Assembly: GCA_035274465.1 (NCBI GenBank)
Contig: DATEOF010000174.1
Location: 7,598-71,597, forward strand
Source of the DNA: JADGRF01 sp035274465
Lineage (GTDB): Bacteria > Myxococcota_A > Polyangia > Polyangiales > JAFGIB01
Length of the DNA stretch: 64,000 bases
Reading direction: 5' to 3'
Part shown: in pieces, positions 17,301 through 26,913 of the stretch
How positions within the stretch are numbered: the stretch's first letter is position 1
Layout of the letters: every line of letters begins with the position of its first letter
Translations under genes and position numbers: made by a program
The notes under the pieces: generated by a model
What the model was told of the DNA's origin: nothing
Databases searched by the model: none
What the model saw: only the letters and a program-made list of their open reading frames with translations

Positions 17301-17407
17301 ACGGGAAGCCGGGAAGCGAGATCTATTTTGCTGCCGCGCGCTTGCATCGACCTGTTCAGCAAGCCCGCGGCAGCACAAAATCTCGTCTCGCCTTTCCGGC
17401 TTCCCGT
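17301..17407. repeat. Long imperfect inverted repeat between convergent genes
   Basis: The arms 17301-17345 and 17359-17407 are inverted copies with a few mismatches and small bulges; matching blocks include ACGGGAAGCCGG, GCGAGA, ATTTTG and GCTGCCGCG. The loop is about 13 nt. It lies between the VWA gene stop and the stop of the convergent peptidase/Omp85 gene, where a bidirectional terminator is expected. It is much longer than a normal terminator. Confidence 0.7.
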
Positions 17408-17424
17408 CTTCCTGTGAACTCTCT

Positions 17425-20400
17425 CTACTGGTAGCGCCAGTTGAGCGACAGGTTGAAGGTGAGATCGCCGTCGTTCGGCACGGGCACATCTCCCGTATCG
17501 ATGGGTTGGCCGAAGTGCACTGCGATCACGATCGGGCCGAAGCCGACGTTGACGCCGAACACGAAGTCGAGCACGCGTTTTTCCCACAGCGCGTCGAGCG
17601 GGCGGTGGCGGCCGTCGCGCGTGTATTCGTCGGCGACTGCGCCGGCGTCCATCGCCAGCACGCCCTCGAGGTCGATCAGCGGGAAGCTGGAGAGCTCGAT
17701 GATCGGGAACTGCAGCTCGGCGGTGGCGAAGACGAAGTTGCGGCCGAGCAGGAAGTCGGTGTCGCCGAAGGGCACGCCGCGCAGGGTGTGGAAGCTCGAG
17801 AGGTAGTACTGCGGCGCGCGTTGGCTGCCGACGGTGCCACCCACGCCGCCGCGGATGCTGAGGTTGACCGGGCCGATGATGCGGAAGTAGTGCTCGGCGT
17901 CGACGCGCGCCTGGTTGTACAGCATGTCATCGAACGGCTGGACGCCCAGGTTGATCGCACCCAGGATCGAGCTGCCGCGGATCGGCCCCGTCGAGCGCTG
18001 CAGGCCGACGCTGGTGTAGCCCAGGGAGAGCGAGGCCTCGGTCTGGAAGCGCATTCCCTTGTTGCCGTTGAGCCACGGCGTGAGCACGTCGCGCATCACG
18101 TTCTTCTCGTCGCCCAGCTGCGTGCGCGTATCGTCGAGCAAGAAATAGTCGGCTCCGCCCACCGACAATGAGCCCTGCACGTACGTGAAGCGCGTGAACG
18201 GATAGCGCAACAGACCCTGGACGCCGAAGTAGCGCTCCCACGAGGTAAACAGTAGGGCGTCGGTCATCTGGAACGACCGATCGATACGCGAACGCAGATC
18301 GTTGAACAGGCCCATGCCCCAGATCAAACGCTGCGACTCGTTCACGTAGGTCAGCTGCGCATCGGTGAGAGTCAGCTCGCCGTACGTGGAGACGGACAGG
18401 ATGATGCCGTGGTCACGTAGACGATCATTGGCGCTGGCCATGATCTGTCCCATGACACTGCCCTCGCCGCTCACGCCTGCCAGCAGGAAGATGCTGCCCA
18501 GCTCCCAGTTGGAGAAGCTCAGTACCTTGTACGGCTGCGCGCCCAGCAACGAGCGCGAGCGCGGCGCCTCGGGCGGTTGCTGATCGGCGAGTGTGGGCGT
18601 GGCCTCGCCCAGCAGACGTTTGCGCGCGATGCGCACCGGGTTGCGTTCGGCGCTATAGTGGTGCAGCGCCCAGATCGAGTTGTCGGGCCCGGGACTGACG
18701 TCGAACAGCCCGGTGGCGACGTCGGTCTCCTTGTGCACCGCCTCGCCCTTCACCGAGTACACGTTGGCACCGCGCGCGTCGTAGGCGACGAACATCACCG
18801 TGCCGTCCTGCAGCACCGCGGGGTTCATCTGGTCGCGCGGCTCGCTGGTCAGGCGCTTCACGTTGCGCGGGTTATCCGGCGAAAGTTGAAACAGGTTGTA
18901 CTTGCCGTGGCCGGTCGCGTCGGAGGTGTAGACGATACCGTCGGGACCCCACGTGACCTCGCGCTCGGCGAACACGTCGTTCGTCAGCTGCAAGAGCTCG
19001 AACTCCGGCTCTGCGCCGGGCTTGCGCGTGAGCATGAAGAGATCGCGTTGACCCGCGGCGCTCAAGCCCACGAACGCGATCTTCTGGCCGTCGGGCGACA
19101 GCGCGATCGATTCGACCGCGTCGATGCCAGACTTACCGATCTCGTAGCGCTGCAGCGAGCCGAGCGTGAGATCGACGTCGTAGCCGCAGATCTTCTTGGG
19201 CTCGCCCTCGCAGAGCTCGGCCTCCGCCGCTTCGACGAAGCCCTGGTAATAGATCACGTCCTCGCCGTTGAGCTGCGACACGAAGGCCAGCTCGTGATCG
19301 GTCAGCGCGAAATTCTGCCCGGCCACCGGGTGCAGCGACTCGAAGCCCGGCCGATCGTCGGCCACGACCTCGACGTCATCCGAAGGCGAGCGCCGATCGA
19401 ACAGGAACAGCTTGCTGACGCCCGTGTCCGCCTCGATGCTGCGGTACATGACCAGCTCGCCGCTGGGAGCCGTGCGCATCGCCTGCACGATGCCGTTGGT
19501 CTTGTGCAGCGTCGTGAAGTGTCCGCGGTCGTGGCGCGCGTCCAGGAACGTCTGGAACGCGCGCTTCTTGATCCAGCGCTCGAAGCGCGCCGCGATCGCC
19601 GACGTGCTCGCGCCCGTGACCTTCGCCACCAGCTTGCCGAAGTCGCGCACGCCGCCGTCCTCTTCGTAGAGGTACAGGCGCGGCGTCTCCTCCAGGATGC
19701 GCTGGATCGTGCCCTTGCCGTACGTCTCTTCCAGGAACGCGCAGCGCGCCTGCCCGACCTTGTACGTCCACAGGCCGCTCGTGTAGCGATCCTCCCAGAA
19801 CGAGCCGAGCACGTAGCCGTTCTCGGCATTCGGGTTCAGCAACACGTCGCGCACCAACATCTCCGTTTCCTGGTCGATGCCGCGCTTGGCGTAGTACTCG
19901 GCCAGGCCCTCCACGAACCACAACGGCACCGCCGACAGCGGATCGCCGACCACGTCCGCGCGCGCGGCGAAGTGCTGCACCTTCTGGATCGTGAACTCGT
20001 GCGCCAACTCGTGCGTGGACACGTCGGCGAACAGGCGCGCGTCGCCGAAGTACGGCAGCGTGACGTCGAGCGTCTCGGGGCTGGTCACACCCAGCACGCC
20101 CTCCTGCAGCGGGAACAGATCCGTCTGCAGAAACTCGATGTAGCTCGCGTATAGGAAGTACGCGAAGGTCTTGCCCGGGCGATAACCGAACGCGTGAGCA
20201 AGATAGCGGTACGAGTCTTCGATGCTGGCGGCCGCACGCTCGGCGATCGCGCGCTCGCGCTCGTAGAAGTACAGGCGCACGCCGCCGGCGTGACCCGCGC
20301 CTTCGCGCGCCGCGGTCGGGTGCGTCTCGAGCGGCATGCCGGTCGCGCCACCGCCCGGCACGATCTGGTTCAGCGGCTTGCTGGTCGGCGTATCTTTCAG

Positions 20401-20646
20401 CGACGGCCACGCCCACGTCCCGTCGTGGGGTGGCTTGAACGACTCCTTGTGCAGGCGCGTGCCCTCGCCGAACGAAAGCTCGGGCGTCTTGCCCTTCTTC
20501 GTACCGATGTCGATGTACTTCCAGTCGAAGTCCGCGTAGCGAACGTTCGTCTGACTGGGCCGGCGCGGATAGACGTAGACTTCTGCGCGTACGCTCGCCG
20601 TCACGGCCAACAGCGCCAAGAGTGACAAGCAAGCCAGACGCTTCAC
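17425..20646 (-). CDS. Metallopeptidase, beta-propeller and Omp85-type barrel fusion
   Basis: A 1,073-residue exported protein. The GTG at 20646, with GGAG upstream, begins a clean signal peptide (KRLACLSLLALLAVTASVRA). Residues about 120-330 form a gluzincin-like peptidase domain with zinc motif HELAH (212-216) and a downstream FVEGLAEYY supplying Glu246 or Glu250. Residues about 360-720 carry TolB/WD40-like repeats (ALSPDGQKIAFVG, VTWGPDGIVYTSD). The final 350 residues resemble the bacterial surface antigen (Omp85/BamA) barrel and end with a strand LSLNWRYQ. It is probably an outer-membrane protein with a periplasmic peptidase. Known relatives have this order, but the substrate is unknown. 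Confidence 0.8.
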   Translation of the reverse strand: MKRLACLSLLALLAVTASVRAEVYVYPRRPSQTNVRYADFDWKYIDIGTKKGKTPELSFGEGTRLHKESFKPPHDGTWAWPSLKDTPTSKPLNQIVPGGGATGMPLETHPTAAREGAGHAGGVRLYFYERERAIAERAAASIEDSYRYLAHAFGYRPGKTFAYFLYASYIEFLQTDLFPLQEGVLGVTSPETLDVTLPYFGDARLFADVSTHELAHEFTIQKVQHFAARADVVGDPLSAVPLWFVEGLAEYYAKRGIDQETEMLVRDVLLNPNAENGYVLGSFWEDRYTSGLWTYKVGQARCAFLEETYGKGTIQRILEETPRLYLYEEDGGVRDFGKLVAKVTGASTSAIAARFERWIKKRAFQTFLDARHDRGHFTTLHKTNGIVQAMRTAPSGELVMYRSIEADTGVSKLFLFDRRSPSDDVEVVADDRPGFESLHPVAGQNFALTDHELAFVSQLNGEDVIYYQGFVEAAEAELCEGEPKKICGYDVDLTLGSLQRYEIGKSGIDAVESIALSPDGQKIAFVGLSAAGQRDLFMLTRKPGAEPEFELLQLTNDVFAEREVTWGPDGIVYTSDATGHGKYNLFQLSPDNPRNVKRLTSEPRDQMNPAVLQDGTVMFVAYDARGANVYSVKGEAVHKETDVATGLFDVSPGPDNSIWALHHYSAERNPVRIARKRLLGEATPTLADQQPPEAPRSRSLLGAQPYKVLSFSNWELGSIFLLAGVSGEGSVMGQIMASANDRLRDHGIILSVSTYGELTLTDAQLTYVNESQRLIWGMGLFNDLRSRIDRSFQMTDALLFTSWERYFGVQGLLRYPFTRFTYVQGSLSVGGADYFLLDDTRTQLGDEKNVMRDVLTPWLNGNKGMRFQTEASLSLGYTSVGLQRSTGPIRGSSILGAINLGVQPFDDMLYNQARVDAEHYFRIIGPVNLSIRGGVGGTVGSQRAPQYYLSSFHTLRGVPFGDTDFLLGRNFVFATAELQFPIIELSSFPLIDLEGVLAMDAGAVADEYTRDGRHRPLDALWEKRVLDFVFGVNVGFGPIVIAVHFGQPIDTGDVPVPNDGDLTFNLSLNWRYQ

Positions 20647-20689
20647 GTACGCTCCGAGGGCCCGTAACGGGAGGAGCCAGTGTAGCAGC

Positions 20690-21118
20690 TCAGTCGTCGC
20701 CCGTAACACGGTTGCGCATTTGCTTTTTCTGCGCTTGACGCCGCTTGTCGTCCGCTCGTCGCACCTTGGAGCCCCGCGTGGGCTTGGTCGGCCTGCGCGC
20801 CACGGGCGCGACTGCCGCTGCGCGGATCAGCTCCGCCAGTTTTTCGCGCGCGTCGGCCAGATTCTTGGCCTGATCGCGCGTCGCCTGACTGACGATGCGC
20901 ACGCGGCCATCCGCCGCACGCTTGTTCCGGACCAACGCGGCCAGACGCAGCTTGACCGCAGGCGGTAACGTCGGACAGCCCTCGAGATCGAAGCGCAGCT
21001 CGACCTTGCTCGAGACCTTGTTGACATTCTGTCCGCCCGAGCCCGACGCGCGCACCGCCGACCAACTGAGGTATTCAGCCGGCACACTCAGACGTGAGTC
21101 GATCTGCAACGCATCCAT
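20690..21118 (-). CDS. arfB: Alternative ribosome-rescue factor / peptidyl-tRNA hydrolase ArfB
   Basis: A 142-residue class-I release-factor-like protein that hydrolyses peptidyl-tRNA on stalled ribosomes without a stop codon. It has the catalytic GGQ motif in RASGSGGQNVNKVSSKVELR, and the short basic C-terminal tail (KRRQAQKKQMRNR) that enters the empty mRNA channel, both diagnostic for ArfB/YaeJ. The ATG at 21118 starts at the family's usual point; the frame stays open upstream but that portion is antisense shadow of the DUF3570 gene. It lies 44 nt from the start of the Omp85 fusion gene and is transcribed toward it. Confidence 0.92.
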   Translation of the reverse strand: MDALQIDSRLSVPAEYLSWSAVRASGSGGQNVNKVSSKVELRFDLEGCPTLPPAVKLRLAALVRNKRAADGRVRIVSQATRDQAKNLADAREKLAELIRAAAVAPVARRPTKPTRGSKVRRADDKRRQAQKKQMRNRVTGDD

Positions 21119-21146
21119 CGTAGTTCTCGAACACCGAAGGATAGTG

Positions 21147-21271
21147 GATTTTCGAGGATTTCGCGTCCAGAGCGAGCGCGCCCGGAGGACCGGACCGAGC
21201 AATACTCCTGTATTGCGCAGCGTCCGGTCCGAGGACGTAAGCCGCTCTGGGCGCGAAAGCCGAAGAAAATC
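21147..21271. repeat. Long two-tier hairpin at DUF3570 gene end
   Basis: The outer arms 21147-21174 and 21243-21271 are about 85% complementary. Inside them a perfect 9-bp stem (GGACCGGAC at 21187-21195, GTCCGGTCC at 21222-21230) encloses a second perfect stem AATAC-tcct-GTATT (21201-21214). The block lies between the stop of the DUF3570 gene and the start of arfB, both on the minus strand. The central GAG-x-AATAx...xTATT cap resembles that of the 10531-10692 element. It probably terminates or processes the upstream transcript. Confidence 0.75.
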
Positions 21272-21273
21272 GT

Positions 21274-22458
21274 CTAGAACGGGATGCGACCGCCGAGGGT
21301 GCCGACCCAGTAGTTGCCGAACGAGCTGGTGGACCAGCCGCGATCCAGGCTCACGTCCATCACGAACGCGCGCATGAACGAGAGTGCAGTGTCGTCCAGG
21401 AAGTCGAACACGTACGCCAGGCGCAGGCCGACCTGATGACTGTGGAAGGCAAACATCTTCGGATCGCTGGTCAGCGGACCGTCGTACGGCGGCAGGAACT
21501 CCACCGGATACGAGGTCTGCCCGTCCTCCGGCGCGAAGTCGGCGCGGGTCTGCGTGTAGAAGCGGTAGCGCACGCGCAGCGAGAAGCTGTTGCCGAGCGC
21601 CTGGTAGATGCGTGGCTCGGGCGTCAACGCCTTGATGCCCCAGTCGTCGACGTAGCCGCGCACATACAGCTGTATGGCGGTCGAGCTCGCAGGGATGTAC
21701 CAGGAGAGCATGCCCTCCACGTTGTTGCGCCAGCGATCCTCGGGATGTTTCTCGGGTCTGGGCAAGCCACCCATCAGCCGATCCGAACCATCGCGCGGTC
21801 GCGCGCCGACCAGCGCGCGCCGGTAGGGATTGGCGAGAAAGCCATTCATGTACGACAGCTGGTAATTGACGTCGAGCTTGAGCACCGGCGACAGCAGCTG
21901 CGAGAGGCCGAAGCCGAGCGTCGTCGCATGCAGCCCTTCTTCGAAGTTGGGGTCGATGCTGCTGAGCACCGTGTCGTCGACCCGGGTCAGCCCGAGCGAG
22001 AGCGTGGTGTTCTTCTCGAACAACGCCACGCTGCCGAAGATGCCGTAGACCCAGCTCTTGTAGTCGGGCTCGGTGCTGTAGGTGGCGTGCACCGCCAGAT
22101 CGACCTCGCTCGAGCCGGCGTCGGTCTTCTTGCCGATCAGCATCTGGCCGATGCCGTGACGCAGCTCGGTGTGCACGCCGTCCTTCTCGCCGCCGGTCTG
22201 CGCGATGCTGGCGCTCGAGATCACGTCGAGCACGTAACCGCCGCGCGCGCGGAAGCCGTTGGGTGCCTCGACGTTCACGCGCGCCGCCGGCATCATCACG
22301 CGCGTCGACTTCTCGAGGTAGTAGTTGCCGCGCAACTCGATGTCGCCCGTCCAGGTGCCCGAGACCTCGTCCGCCGCAGCCGTCAGCGGCAAGCACAGCC
22401 CCAGCAACGCAACACAGCACGCGGTCAGGCCGCGTCGATAGTCCCGATGGCGCGTCAT
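21274..22458 (-). CDS. DUF3570 outer-membrane-type protein
   Basis: A 394-residue exported protein. The ATG at 22458 opens a signal peptide (GLTACCVALLGLCLPLTAAA) before a body of alternating amphipathic strands: GTWTGDIELRGNYYLEKSTR, YVLDVISSASI, LKLDVNYQLSYMNG, SFSLRVRYRFYTQT and the end WVGTLGGRIPF. That pattern and the overall match identify the DUF3570 family, which is predicted to form a beta barrel. It follows the DUF4266 lipoprotein gene by 4 nt, a pairing conserved in many Proteobacteria, often with a thioredoxin-like protein and an ApbE flavin transferase. Those two partners are not visible nearby. Function unproven. Confidence 0.85.
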   Translation of the reverse strand: MTRHRDYRRGLTACCVALLGLCLPLTAAADEVSGTWTGDIELRGNYYLEKSTRVMMPAARVNVEAPNGFRARGGYVLDVISSASIAQTGGEKDGVHTELRHGIGQMLIGKKTDAGSSEVDLAVHATYSTEPDYKSWVYGIFGSVALFEKNTTLSLGLTRVDDTVLSSIDPNFEEGLHATTLGFGLSQLLSPVLKLDVNYQLSYMNGFLANPYRRALVGARPRDGSDRLMGGLPRPEKHPEDRWRNNVEGMLSWYIPASSTAIQLYVRGYVDDWGIKALTPEPRIYQALGNSFSLRVRYRFYTQTRADFAPEDGQTSYPVEFLPPYDGPLTSDPKMFAFHSHQVGLRLAYVFDFLDDTALSFMRAFVMDVSLDRGWSTSSFGNYWVGTLGGRIPF

Positions 22459-22462
22459 CGGA

Positions 22463-22681
22463 TCAGTTGCACCCGCAGCCGCCGTTGGCGACGCTTCCAC
22501 GCCCCGGCGCACCCTCGCGCGCATTCTGAACGTGCGCCTCGAACTCCTGCGAGAACTCCTCGGGCTCGGTCTCCATGCCCGGCTTGGTCATGTACTCACG
22601 CTCGTACGGATGGACGTGGCTGCAGCCGATAGCGCCCAGACAGAGCATCAGCGCGCTCATCACAATGGACAGGTGGAACAT
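22463..22681 (-). CDS. DUF4266 small lipoprotein with GGCGCN tail
   Basis: A 72-residue lipoprotein. The signal MFHLSIVMSALMLCLGAIGC places the lipidated Cys at residue 20, followed by the family pattern HVHPYEREYMTKPGME. The middle EEFSQEFEAHVQNAREGAPG is predicted helical, and the protein ends in GGCGCN. This C-terminal Cys-x-Cys tail is a recurrent feature of DUF4266 proteins and could bind a metal or be modified (inference). It is the first gene of a two-gene unit with the DUF3570 barrel. A regulator is not visible. Confidence 0.85.
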   Translation of the reverse strand: MFHLSIVMSALMLCLGAIGCSHVHPYEREYMTKPGMETEPEEFSQEFEAHVQNAREGAPGRGSVANGGCGCN

Positions 22682-22759
22682 TCAGAAGGTCCTTCTACGA
22701 TCGCGGTCGGGGGAGTGCCAGCGCGATGTGAGCGCCGACCATGAGTCGTGTGCGCCTGC

Positions 22760-24574
22760 TCAATGATCCAGCCAGTGGGCGACGGCCACCAGCGGCGTCA
22801 GCAGGGCACGCGCGCCGGCGCGCAGGATATCGTGATCGCGGATCTGATCGGCAAGCATCGGCCCGACCACGTAATACGCCGCTACCAGCTGCCGGCCTAT
22901 CCAGTGCGTGGCGAGCTGGCGGTCGCGGAACCGGCGCAGCACGCCGATCTCGGCGGCCATCGGCGAGCCGTAAGCCGCCGTGGCCACGAAGCACGGCGTG
23001 ACCGTGGCGAACACGCGCATCGGGGTGGTGAACTCGGCGACCTTGATGTCACCGGCAGCGGCACAGCCGTCCACCGCGCGGATACCCACGTAGTAGTGGG
23101 TGCCCTGGACCAGGCCGCCCATGTCGACGTGCACCATCGTGCCGGCCCGCGTCGTCGGGGGCACGTCGAGCTCCTCGGCCTCGATCGTGGCGTTCTTGGC
23201 GGGCTGGCCGCGCATGAAGGAGTCTTCGTCGTCGATCGGATCGGTCGAGACGCGCACCTCGTAGCGGAAGATCGCCGTGTCGTCGCTGGCCGCCATGAAG
23301 TCCATGCCGACCCATTCGTGCGCGTGCAACTCGTTCGGATAGGGCTCCACGTCGAGCTGATCGACCGACCCGGGCGGCGCGTTGCCCTCGCAGGACATCG
23401 GCGGCTTCACGATCACCCGGAGGCGGTGCCCGTTCGAGTCCTTGCGCAGACGATCGGCACCGCTGCCCGGAGCGCCGACCGGATCATCGGTCATGCCTTC
23501 CATGCCCGAGAGCGCGCCGTAGCCGTCCTTGGCAGTGTCCCAGGAGCCCGCGCCGCCCTCAGCGGCATCGGACGAGTACTCCATCAGCTCGTCGAGCCCG
23601 AGCTCGAACGGCACGCAATAGGCGATCGAAGGCTGCCCGCGGTACGCGTAGCCGTAGCCCTGCGTGGTCGCCCAGCTGTCCCAGAGCATCGGGGGGGTCT
23701 TGGGCGTCGGCAGCTGCTTGGCGTCGAAGCGGTTGTTGTAGTCGCCCTCGACGTTGATCTCGAGGCACGCGCGGTACATGCCAGGCGCCCAACCCTCGGG
23801 CACCATGAACAGCGAGCGCGCCGCCTTGTCGGCCGCCAGCGTGGCGACGCTGACCGCATCGATGTCCGGCATGACCTCGCGCGCATGCTGGGCGAACTTG
23901 GCCGCGTCCGCGTGCTCCGCACAGCCCGCACCGCAGGGCGTGATGTCGCGGCGCGGGGGGTAGAGCGAGTCCGTGGGCATCGCCTGCAAGCGCCCGGCGT
24001 GCGTTGAATCGACGTTCTCGTAGGGCTCACCGTAGCCGGCCGCTGCATCGGCATCGGTCATGAAGCGGCCCTTGTCGCTCGAGAACACGCTCGCGCAGCT
24101 GACGGCGTCGAGCGCTTCTTGCTTGGAGCGGGTCTGATCCCAGGCCAGGCAGAAGTAGTTGTCGGGCGAGCTGTCTTCGCGCTTGCGCGAGGCCCAGCCC
24201 TCCGGCCGGTCCTGGAAGATCACCCGCCGCCAGAGCTTGGCATCGGGCGCCGAGGCGCGACTGTGCGCCCAGATCGGCAGCACGCCTTCGCGGCGGCCGT
24301 AGGGCCAGCGAAACCCGCTGTTCATCTGCGAGGCGCCCGGCCGATTGCCGAGACCCCGGGTCGCCACCGCGTCGGTGAGCGCGACCGTGGCCATGAACTC
24401 GCCGGCTTCGTTCTCCACCCAGATGGCGATTTGAGCCCGCCCCGTTGGCGTGTAGCGAAACTCCAGAACCTGCGGCAACGCCGGATTCTCCTCGGCTCCC
24501 GCTTCCGAAACTGACCACGCCAGAGCGCAGGCCACCCAAGCCCAGAACGCACGCGACCGCAGCATCGCAGGCAT
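22760..24574 (-). CDS. Secreted protein with CFVATAAYGS-type C-terminal domain
   Basis: A 604-residue exported protein. The ATG at 24574 is preceded by GGGGAG and starts a signal peptide ending near SEAGA. The first 350 residues are of unknown fold with many Trp and several Cys. About 400-530 resembles a fibronectin-III-like domain (FRYEVRVSTDP, HYYVGIRAVDGCAAAG). The last 75 residues carry CFVATAAYGSPMAAEIGVL, then FRDRQLATHWIGRQLV and YYVVGPMLADQI. This is the CFIATAAYGS-type tail seen on many surface proteins of Myxococcota and related bacteria. The tail is amphipathic and may anchor or sort the protein (inference). Function of the main domain unknown. Confidence 0.75.
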   Translation of the reverse strand: MPAMLRSRAFWAWVACALAWSVSEAGAEENPALPQVLEFRYTPTGRAQIAIWVENEAGEFMATVALTDAVATRGLGNRPGASQMNSGFRWPYGRREGVLPIWAHSRASAPDAKLWRRVIFQDRPEGWASRKREDSSPDNYFCLAWDQTRSKQEALDAVSCASVFSSDKGRFMTDADAAAGYGEPYENVDSTHAGRLQAMPTDSLYPPRRDITPCGAGCAEHADAAKFAQHAREVMPDIDAVSVATLAADKAARSLFMVPEGWAPGMYRACLEINVEGDYNNRFDAKQLPTPKTPPMLWDSWATTQGYGYAYRGQPSIAYCVPFELGLDELMEYSSDAAEGGAGSWDTAKDGYGALSGMEGMTDDPVGAPGSGADRLRKDSNGHRLRVIVKPPMSCEGNAPPGSVDQLDVEPYPNELHAHEWVGMDFMAASDDTAIFRYEVRVSTDPIDDEDSFMRGQPAKNATIEAEELDVPPTTRAGTMVHVDMGGLVQGTHYYVGIRAVDGCAAAGDIKVAEFTTPMRVFATVTPCFVATAAYGSPMAAEIGVLRRFRDRQLATHWIGRQLVAAYYVVGPMLADQIRDHDILRAGARALLTPLVAVAHWLDH

Positions 24575-24611
24575 CCTAGCTCCCCGCGTAGGACAGCTCA
24601 ACCTGCCAACA

Positions 24612-24638
24612 GACAAAGCCCCACCTCGGAGTGGGGTG
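24612..24638 (-). terminator. Rho-independent-type terminator downstream of uvrB
   Basis: On the minus strand the stem CCCCAC-TCCGAG-GTGGGG (24636 down to 24619) is followed by CTTTGTCTGTT. A GC stem of 6 bp plus a T-rich tail, 56 nt beyond the uvrB stop and before the next gene on the same strand, fits an intrinsic terminator. Confidence 0.65.
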
Positions 24639-24691
24639 GTCCACGCGTAAGTGCTGTCGTATAGCCGCGATTACGGACTGTAGCTGTTTGC

Positions 24692-26737
<2,046 letters not shown>

Positions 26738-26913
26738 GGGCGCATACGCATGGCGCCTCGGGACTCAGGCGTCAAGCACCGTCTTCCGCCGACACGGACA
26801 TCCCAGGATGGCGCTGTGCGGAAGCGGCCCACAAAAAACGAAAAGCTAGAGAACCCGAAGATTTACTGCGGCTTTTACTCGGGAATACCATTTCAGACTG
26901 TCCTGGAGGCTTC
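26738..26913. promoter_or_regulatory. Divergent upstream region of uvrB and TSP3-OmpA gene
   Basis: These 176 bp separate two divergent genes, so they must hold both promoters. A strong GGAGG (26905-26909) lies 4 nt before the ATG at 26914. The stretch 26830-26890 is locally AT-richer than the surroundings (AAAAAACGAAAAG, ATTTAC), as expected for promoter DNA. I see no SOS box (CTG-N10-CAG) that I would trust. Confidence 0.45.

Noticed and set aside
21119..22420. Upstream extension of the arfB frame by more than 400 codons
   Set aside because: It is antisense or out of frame to the DUF3570 gene; ArfB similarity begins exactly at the ATG at 21118.
26738..26913. SOS box for uvrB
   Set aside because: No CTG-N10-CAG or other clear LexA site could be found in the upstream region.
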